Source: Candidatus Borreliella tachyglossi (GTDB lineage Bacteria > Spirochaetota > Spirochaetia > Borreliales > Borreliaceae). From it: 64,000 nucleotides of DNA. Of this stretch, positions 58,528 to 64,000 are shown piece by piece. Under the pieces are notes generated by a model. That model saw nothing but the letters and a program-made list of their open reading frames with translations. It was not told where the DNA came from and did not search any database. Positions within the stretch are counted from its first letter, which is position 1, and the number at the start of each line of letters is the position of its first letter. Both the position numbers and the translations under genes were made by a program. The stretch lies in NCBI RefSeq assembly GCF_003076595.1, contig NZ_CP025785.1:402398-466397 (forward strand). The letters run 5' to 3'.

Positions 58528-59202
58528 TCAGGTTTTAGATTTTCTACTAACTAAAACTGTAAACTCTCCTTTATTTCTCTTATTTTCTTCAAAATACTTT
58601 TTCAACTCCAAGGGATTACCAACCTTATACTCTTCATATACTTTTGTCATCTCACGCCCAACAAGAACATTGGCTCCTAGATCTACTAAAGAAATTTCAG
58701 ACAACAATTTCAAAATTCTATGACTGGATTCAAGAAGAACAAATGCATCACCTCTATTATAAAGCTCTTCAATCCTTTTAACCCTCTTAATGCCTTTATT
58801 TGGCAAAAAACCCTCAAAGAGTATAACCTTATCCTTAAAAGGATTCACACTGGTAACTGTACTGAAAGAACTAGCGCCTGGAATAGGACAAACTTTATGC
58901 CCATCTTTAAGTGCTGCACCAACAAGCAATCCACCAGGATCACTAAGACAAGGTGTACCAGCATCACTAACGAAAGCTACACTTTTTCCACTAGATAAGT
59001 ACTCCAATAGCAAACCAATTCTCTTATTTTCTATTACTGCATTACAAGAAATTAACTTTTTAATAATACCATAACGAGATAAAAGTCTTTTGGTAATTCT
59101 TGTATCCTCAGCAAATATAACATCCACTAATTTTAAAGTATCAACTGCACGATATGTAATATCGCCTAAATTACCTATGGGTGTTCCAACGATATACAAC
59201 AC
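58528..59202 (-). CDS. rsmI: 16S rRNA (cytidine-2'-O)-methyltransferase RsmI
   Basis: 224 residues, of the tetrapyrrole methylase fold (YraL). The N-terminus MLYIVGTPIGNLGDITYRAV, FAEDTRITKRLL, VAFVSDAGTPCLSDPGGLLV and PIPGASSFSTVTSV are diagnostic. It methylates C1402 of 16S rRNA. It is somewhat shorter than the E. coli enzyme and lacks the C-terminal extra domain. It stands alone on the minus strand. Confidence 0.95.
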   Translation of the reverse strand: MLYIVGTPIGNLGDITYRAVDTLKLVDVIFAEDTRITKRLLSRYGIIKKLISCNAVIENKRIGLLLEYLSSGKSVAFVSDAGTPCLSDPGGLLVGAALKDGHKVCPIPGASSFSTVTSVNPFKDKVILFEGFLPNKGIKRVKRIEELYNRGDAFVLLESSHRILKLLSEISLVDLGANVLVGREMTKVYEEYKVGNPLELKKYFEENKRNKGEFTVLVSRKSKT

Positions 59203-59466
59203 ATAATCTCCTTAAAAATTCAAAAACACATTCTATTTTAACTGCATTAAATTTACTTTTATACAAAAAGAATATTTAATGCTCCAATTTTTGTGAAGAA
59301 AATTTAAAAGATACCTCCTCATAAATGAACTTCTTTAAACTATTTATAATTTAATAAAAATACTTAGATTTTATATACTCATATGAAAAATATTTGTTTT
59401 TATGCTATATTTATTCATATTATTGGTTAATTTAAACAACTGAAAGCTAAAGGGCAGGAAGGTCTT

Positions 59467-59787
59467 ATGTTGAAGCTCATTAAAAAAATATTCATAGTCT
59501 ATTTTCTATGTATTACCCTTGCTGGACTTGTTATGGTTTTTATTAACAGTAACCTTTCAGAAAAACAAATTGTTCCAAATGGAAAAAGTCGAATTATTAA
59601 ACATACAATCGACCCTAACTTAATTATACTCACATCTTCAATTGGAGGTTTTCTAGGAGTTTATGCTGGAATATGGATTTTTGATTATGGAAAAGATAAT
59701 TTTTACTTAAGCTGGGGAAGCTTAATAATATTAATATATAATATAGGGTTGATCCTTTCTGTTTATTCCAAATCAACTAATAAATAA
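59467..59787 (+). CDS. Small membrane protein of unknown function
   Basis: 106 residues with three membrane segments (IFIVYFLCITLAGLVMVFIN, LIILTSSIGGFLGVYAGIWI, WGSLIILIYNIGLILSVYS). A GGAAGG SD precedes the ATG. The 264 bases before it contain no gene; TTGGTTAA and TATATT-like boxes may form its promoter. It converges with the DUF1893 gene. I recognise no family. Confidence 0.65.
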   Translation: MLKLIKKIFIVYFLCITLAGLVMVFINSNLSEKQIVPNGKSRIIKHTIDPNLIILTSSIGGFLGVYAGIWIFDYGKDNFYLSWGSLIILIYNIGLILSVYSKSTNK

Positions 59788-59795
59788 CCTCAATT

Positions 59796-60185
59796 TTAGG
59801 AATTATTATGAATAATTCCACTTTTTATCATATACTTATAAACTTCTTCGGGATTTTCTAAGCTTTCAATCAAATTCTCAGCCTTGTCATTTATCTTCTC
59901 TACCAATTTTTTAAAAGTAACCTTTATTCCTCTACTTTCCAAAAAGTCCTTTGCTGGCTGAGAAATAACTCCTGCCTGAACATTTTGAAGACCAATATTA
60001 TATATAATAATAGCAGCTGCCTTGCCTACAACCTTATCATAAATTTCCAAACCTTCTTTATTTTGAATATACTTATTAATAAAATTATCGACCTCTAAAA
60101 GGGATTTTAAACCTCTTTCCATATTAGAATAAAGTATTCTATGATCCTTAAACAATCTTAATGTAGGATTCAATCCTGATATCAT
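59796..60185 (-). CDS. DUF1893 family protein
   Basis: 129 residues. It matches the DUF1893 pattern (NPTLRLFKDHRILYSNMERG, DKVVGKAAAIIIYNIGLQNV, GVISQPAKDFLESRGIKV), a family with a cytidine-deaminase-like fold and unknown activity. No signal peptide. It stands alone between two plus-strand genes. Confidence 0.8.
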   Translation of the reverse strand: MISGLNPTLRLFKDHRILYSNMERGLKSLLEVDNFINKYIQNKEGLEIYDKVVGKAAAIIIYNIGLQNVQAGVISQPAKDFLESRGIKVTFKKLVEKINDKAENLIESLENPEEVYKYMIKSGIIHNNS

Positions 60186-60302
60186 TTCCAGCCCCTCTCA
60201 AACACTTGCTTTCAGAAATTACTTTAAAAATAATTACTATTAATAATATACATAAATTAAAAATACTTCAACATAAAAAAATATGATATATTATTAAATT
60301 GG

Positions 60303-60881
60303 GTGATGTTAATTCCTAAAGATAGTATTCATTCAAAAATTGAAGTAAAAAAGTCAATTTTCATATCATACATCTTTCATGTAGAGAAAAAAGAAGAAAT
60401 AAATAAGATATTAAAAGAATATAAATTTAAATTCAAAAATGCAACTCATGTTGTTTATGGATTTAGAATTGGCAATTCAATTTCATTTATAAATGGGATG
60501 AACGATGATAAAGAGCCACACTTAACGGCAGGAAAACCCACACTAGACACTATATTAAACAACAATTTAATAGACACTCTAATTATTACAGTTCGCTATT
60601 TTGGAGGAACTCTACTAGGTAAAGGAGGCCTAGTTAAAGCATATTCTAGGGCAGCACAAGAAGTCATCAACAAATCAAACTTAATAGAAAAAGAAGAAAT
60701 GGAACTATTAAATCTAAATTTAAACTATAATCAATACAGCTTACTTGTTCGTATAAAAAATAGGATAGGAATTAAAATTACAGACACAAGCTTTCTTGAA
60801 AAAATCAATACCACAATAAAATTCAACATAAAAGACAAAGAGAAGATCTTAATATCTTTACAAGAAAATTCCTTACTCTAA
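60303..60881 (+). CDS. IMPACT/YigZ family protein (UPF0029)
   Basis: 192 residues from GTG 60303, or 191 from ATG 60306. The N-terminal UPF0029 domain has KSIFISYIFHVEKKEEINKI, HLTAGKPTLDTILNN and ITVRYFGGTLLGKGGLVKAY, diagnostic of the family. The C-terminal half is the EF-G-like domain. A role in translation is suspected for the family but not established. It is followed by a strong terminator. Confidence 0.88.
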   Translation: MMLIPKDSIHSKIEVKKSIFISYIFHVEKKEEINKILKEYKFKFKNATHVVYGFRIGNSISFINGMNDDKEPHLTAGKPTLDTILNNNLIDTLIITVRYFGGTLLGKGGLVKAYSRAAQEVINKSNLIEKEEMELLNLNLNYNQYSLLVRIKNRIGIKITDTSFLEKINTTIKFNIKDKEKILISLQENSLL

Positions 60882-60910
60882 TTCTGATAGCATAAACTTA
60901 CTAACATTTC

Positions 60911-60959
60911 CAACGGAGGTAGAGACATTTTATTGAATTAAATGTCTCTACCTCCGTTG
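60911..60959 (+). terminator. 20-base perfect hairpin after the yigZ-like gene
   Basis: Arms 60911-60930 and 60940-60959 are exact reverse complements with a 9-base loop, followed by CTTTTACTGCTTT. It stands between the IMPACT gene and parA. The left arm contains GGAGG-like sequence, so the stem would also bury an SD-like motif. It is stable enough to terminate despite a short T-run. Confidence 0.75.
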
Positions 60960-61060
60960 CTTTTACTGCTTTGAATATAATTTACATATATTGTTATCAT
61001 TTTTGTTATTTACGTTCTACAATAGGATATTATTATTATGTACAACAAAAGAAAATTTTT

Positions 61061-61818
61061 ATGAAAATGATATCCATTATTAATCAAAAAGGCGGAGTTG
61101 GTAAAACAACTAGCGCTATAAATATTGCCTATTCAATGACGTTTCTTAATAAGAAGCCTCTCCTAATAGATATTGATTCGCAAGGAAATACTAGCAGCGG
61201 AGTAAATATTTCCAAAAAAGAAGGTGGTAATTCAAGTTATGAACTTATTTACAAAAAGCAAAAAATTTCACCCATTAAAAATTTTAACTTAGACATAATT
61301 CCTTCAAGTCTTAAGTTAGCACTACTTGAGAAAGAATTAATAAATGAAATTGCAAGAGAGAATTTTCTAAAAAATTCCCTAGAACAATTTACAAAAGATA
61401 GATACGACCTTATCATTATTGACTGTCCCCCTACTCTTTAAATACTTATAATAAACGCTCTTGTTACAAGCAAATATCTTCTAATACCAATAGAAACAGA
61501 ATTTTTTGCCTTTGAAGGAATCACTCAACTATTAGATACAATAGCTACCGTTAAGCAAATAAATAAAATTTTAGAGATTGCTGGTATCTTTATCAATAAA
61601 TATGATATTAGAAATAAAATAAAAGTAAAGAAAATTATATTGACTACTCAAGAAAAGTATTCAAAGAAAAATTTTTAAATACCAAAATAAGAAACAATAT
61701 TAATATCTCTAAATCTCAAGAAGCAAAAGTACCAGTATACATATACAATAAAGGAAGCAACGCAGCAAGGGATTTTTTAGAAATTACAAAAGAAATAATG
61801 AATAAAATTAAAGGATAA
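61061..61818 (+). pseudogene. parA: Chromosomal parA (soj) with an in-frame stop and a frameshift
   Basis: It starts MKMISIINQKGGVGKTTSAI (deviant Walker A), then IDIDSQGNTSSGV and LIIIDCPPTL. An in-frame TAA follows at 61439-61441 where Gly is expected (PPTLG). The same frame continues ILIINALVTSKYLLIPIETE until about 61675, where a shift is needed to reach ISKSQEAKVPVYIYNKGSNA and the TAA at 61816. With both lesions repaired it is a full ParA of about 250 residues, the ATPase that spaces chromosome copies. No SD is evident. It is probably inactive unless these are sequencing errors. Confidence 0.85.
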
Positions 61819-61820
61819 AA

Positions 61821-62506
61821 ATGTCAGACAATCTAGATACCCTAATGACTCTAATAGGTCAAAAGCTAGAAAAAATGAGGACCATAAAACCATTTTGGCA
61901 CAGCAAGAATTGATTATTATTGAAAATAAAAATTTCAAATATGAAAAATTGGACAAAGAAATAGCTGAGTTTTTACAAATGAAGCAATACGAAATTTTTA
62001 ACATCTTTAACAATATATATACAGAAATTGGAAGAATCCTAAAAGAAGCGCAAGAAAAGCTACGCGGTAGTAACCAACATGACGGACTTTTCTACAAGTG
62101 GTTTACTAGTATGGGATTTAAAAAGGACAAAGTTTACTCATTAATATCAAGATACGAATTACTTGTCGAAAATTCCAATAAGCAATCTATAATAAAAAAC
62201 TTACCATTATCTCTCTCGTATGAAATTTCCAAAAAATCCTGTCCTATTTATTTAAGAACAGAAGTCCTTAATGGAAAAATAAAATCTTTAAAAGAATTTC
62301 AATCACTTTATAAAAAAGATGCAAACTATAAAACAAATCTTAAAATAAAATTTAATAAAATCCAGTTTAGAAAAGAAGAAATTATAAAAATAATAGAGTT
62401 ACTCCTGCAAGACCTAAATGATACTAAAAATATTAAATTAGACAAGATAAAACATAAACAAGAACTTTTTATTATTTTGAAAGAAGTACAGAAAAAAATT
62501 ACTTAA
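61821..62506 (+). pseudogene. parZ: ParZ-like partition gene with a one-base frameshift near its 5' end
   Basis: The natural start is ATG 61821 (AAGGA at 6 bases, overlapping the parA end): MSDNLDTLMTLIGQKLEK. A six-A run at 61870-61875 seems to lack one A; adding it gives KNEDHKTILAQQELIIIENK and joins the long frame that runs to 62506. That frame has IFNNIYTEIGRILKEAQEKL and FYKWFTSMGFKKDKVYSLIS, as in the Borrelia plasmid-partition (PF50/57-type, DUF3102-like) proteins. The gene next to parA in B. burgdorferi is parZ, a phage-like centromere binder that works with ParA. A TTG at 61895 could give a truncated product but has no SD. Confidence 0.7.
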
Positions 62507-63281
62507 TGTTCTCAAAGATAGAGATAATTCTTTTTAAATCAGAAGATGTAAAATAGCTTATTTCTATTTTCCCTTTTTCCTTACTCCCCTTAATATTTAT
62601 TTTAGTTTGTATTCTACTTACTAAAAATTCTTTAACACTGCTTAAAAAAGGATCCCTTAACATTTCCAATTTATTATCAATAGATTTATCAAAATTCTTA
62701 ACATAATTTTCAGCATCTCTAACGGACAATTTCCTTTTAATTATTAAAATATAAAGAGTATATCTATCCTGATTATCCTTTAATGATAATAAAACCTTGG
62801 CATGTCCTAAAGATATTTCTTTTTTATGTAAAGAATTTAAAATTTCCTGCTCAAGTTCTAAAATTCTAACTAAATTAGCGATATGAGTTCTATTTTTACC
62901 TATTTTTTCAGATAAAGCTTTTTGGGTCAAAGAATGTTTATTCATAAGATTTTTATAAGCATATGCCTCCTCAACAGGTGTTAAATTTTCCCTTTGAATG
63001 TTTTCAATTAAAGACATAAAATCTTGGTTTTTTCTATTTGTCCCTATCTCTATAACAGGAATTTGTCTCATATCGGCTAGTTTAGCGGCCCTAAATCTTC
63101 TCTCACCTATTATTAGGTTATACCTTCCATTATTATTAAAAACAACAATGGGCTGCAATATCCCATTCTCTTTTATAGAGACACTTAACTCTTCAAGTTC
63201 AGTAAGACCAATAGACTTTCTAGGTTGAGACTTATCTACATCTAAAAGTTCAATATCTACCATTTTAAGAATCTCTTTCAT
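62499..63281 (-). CDS. parB: Chromosome partitioning protein ParB
   Basis: 260 residues from the ATG at 63281 (AAGGAGG 11 bases upstream); a longer in-frame reading would cross the parS site. It has the N-terminal QPRKSIGLTELEELSVSIKE, the CTP-binding GERRFRAAKLADMRQIPVIE, LIENIQRENLTPVEEAYAYK, and a helix-turn-helix (TQKALSEKIGKNRTHIANLV). It binds parS and loads SMC. It overlaps the end of the parZ-like gene by 8 bases, convergently. No lesion is seen. Confidence 0.95.
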   Translation of the reverse strand: MKEILKMVDIELLDVDKSQPRKSIGLTELEELSVSIKENGILQPIVVFNNNGRYNLIIGERRFRAAKLADMRQIPVIEIGTNRKNQDFMSLIENIQRENLTPVEEAYAYKNLMNKHSLTQKALSEKIGKNRTHIANLVRILELEQEILNSLHKKEISLGHAKVLLSLKDNQDRYTLYILIIKRKLSVRDAENYVKNFDKSIDNKLEMLRDPFLSSVKEFLVSRIQTKINIKGSKEKGKIEISYFTSSDLKRIISIFENIK

Positions 63282-63368
63282 CGTACTTAAAACCTCCTTG
63301 TAATAATACAAAACTTTATAAAGTTGCTCTAGGTAAATTTCAATTAGATAATAATATAATAAAAAGAA

Positions 63369-63384
63369 TGTTCCACGTGGAACA
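63369..63384. promoter_or_regulatory. parS centromere site
   Basis: The perfect 16-base palindrome TGTTCCACGTGGAACA matches the bacterial parS consensus with C/G at positions 5 and 12, and is extended to a 26-base palindrome (63364-63389). It lies between gyrA and parB, next to the expected origin. It is the ParB nucleation site. Confidence 0.95.
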
Positions 63385-63412
63385 TTCTTCAAATACAATA
63401 GATATTAATTTA

Positions 63413-64000
63413 TCATTTAATAAATTTTGAAACAGACACTAACTTATCCTCATCAAGAGATATCACCTGAATTCCTCTAGCATCTTTACCTTGTTCAGAT
63501 ATTTTACCGACTAATGTCCTTAAAACTTTTGAACTCTTACTTACAAGTAATATTTCATCATCTTGTGAAACTGTAATAGCATCAACAATCCCTCCTGCTT
63601 TTTCATCGGATTTCTTATAGCTAGCATACCCAGTAGCACCTCTTTTAAGCGTACTCAATCTAGAGATTTCTAATCTCTTGCCATAACCATTTTCAGAAAC
63701 AATTAAAAGATGGGATCCTTGTCTTACACCTAAAGCCTTAATAAATATATCACCCTCTTTTACTTTCATACCGAATACACCTTGAGTGCCTCTATTTGTA
63801 AGTCTAATATCATTTGAATTAAATATAAAAGAATTTCCTCTCATAGAAATACAAATGATTTTTTCATTCCCAGAAACAATTTCAGCGCTTGTAACAAAAT
63901 CCTTGTCATCAAGCCTAATAATAATAACTCCTCTTGATTTAATTGCCTTAAAGCCTTCTGTTCCAATACGAGCTATTTTCCCATTCGCAGTTGTTATTAA
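63413..64000 (-). CDS. gyrA: DNA gyrase subunit A, C-terminal part (5' end outside window)
   Basis: About 195 codons of the C-terminal beta-pinwheel that wraps DNA: GKIARIGTEGFKAIKSRGVI, NSNDIRLTNRGTQGVFGMKV, LKRGATGYASYKKSDEKAGG, DDEILLVSKSSKVLRT, ARGIQVISLDEDKLVSV. The reading frame is open to the window edge. It is followed by parS and parB on the same strand. In Borrelia gyrA lies next to gyrB and dnaA near the chromosome centre and origin. Confidence 0.95.
   Translation of the reverse strand, partial: LITTANGKIARIGTEGFKAIKSRGVIIIRLDDKDFVTSAEIVSGNEKIICISMRGNSFIFNSNDIRLTNRGTQGVFGMKVKEGDIFIKALGVRQGSHLLIVSENGYGKRLEISRLSTLKRGATGYASYKKSDEKAGGIVDAITVSQDDEILLVSKSSKVLRTLVGKISEQGKDARGIQVISLDEDKLVSVSKFIK

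Noticed and set aside
61437-61445. Programmed recoding or selenocysteine at the parA stop
   Set aside because: The codon is TAA, not TGA; there is no slippery site or structure I can see, and a second lesion follows downstream, so decay or sequencing error is simpler.

Overview
The window is AT-rich spirochaete chromosome, clearly genus Borrelia. Gene order runs bmp, rpsLG, rpoBC, rplLJAK, nusG, secE, gltP, proS, manA/fruA, cheR/cheB, adk, rrp1/hk1, rRNA, radA, parB, gyrA, which I recognise as the left-centre of the linear Borrelia chromosome. Several traits point to the relapsing-fever group rather than the Lyme group. There is one 23S-5S unit instead of a tandem pair. The purine salvage genes hpt-purA-purB sit inside the rRNA region. 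The nucleoside deoxyribosyltransferase gene is decayed. I cannot name the species.

Layout. 1-2172: basic membrane protein (Bmp) nucleoside-binding lipoproteins, with a partial bmpA-like gene, a bmpC reduced to a pseudogene by a large internal deletion, and an intact bmpD. 2217-14157 (minus strand): one long information-processing transcription unit, tRNA-Thr-rpmG-tRNA-Trp-secE-nusG-rplKAJL-rpoBC-rpsLG, with a hairpin between rplL and rpoB and a terminator after rpsG. 14183-25069: secreted proteins and lipoproteins of unknown role, a glutamate-type transporter, archaeal-type proS, and two paralogous outer-membrane proteins. 25109-32195: manA with a fructose/mannose PTS, a three-gene envelope/nuclease operon, and a periplasmic cyclophilin-FKBP fusion. 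32357-35645: cheR, cheB and traB. 35684-42549: adk, a degraded region, then the c-di-GMP system Rrp1/Hk1.

42609-56360 is the dispersed ribosomal RNA locus. 23S-5S and 16S lie about 9 kb apart, each with its own promoter. Between them are a small lipoprotein gene, a HAD phosphatase, hpt-purA-purB, mag, tRNA-Ile, a 6-phospho-alpha-glucosidase/alpha-glucoside PTS operon with a striking perfect palindrome at its promoter, and tRNA-Ala. 56503-64000 holds radA, rsmI, small conserved genes, and the chromosome partition region. In that region parA (stop plus frameshift) and the adjacent parZ-type gene (one-base frameshift) look broken, while parB, a perfect parS site and gyrA look intact.

How it fits together. 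Most genes are on the minus strand, which is co-directional with a replication fork leaving the dnaA/gyr region just beyond the right end. A purine theme links several loci: Bmp nucleoside-binding proteins, Hpt/PurA/PurB salvage, and loss of deoxyribosyltransferase. The strongest leads are the decayed ParA/ParZ pair beside intact ParB/parS, the palindrome-controlled alpha-glucoside operon in the rRNA spacer, and the CheB receiver domain that lacks its phospho-acceptor aspartate.
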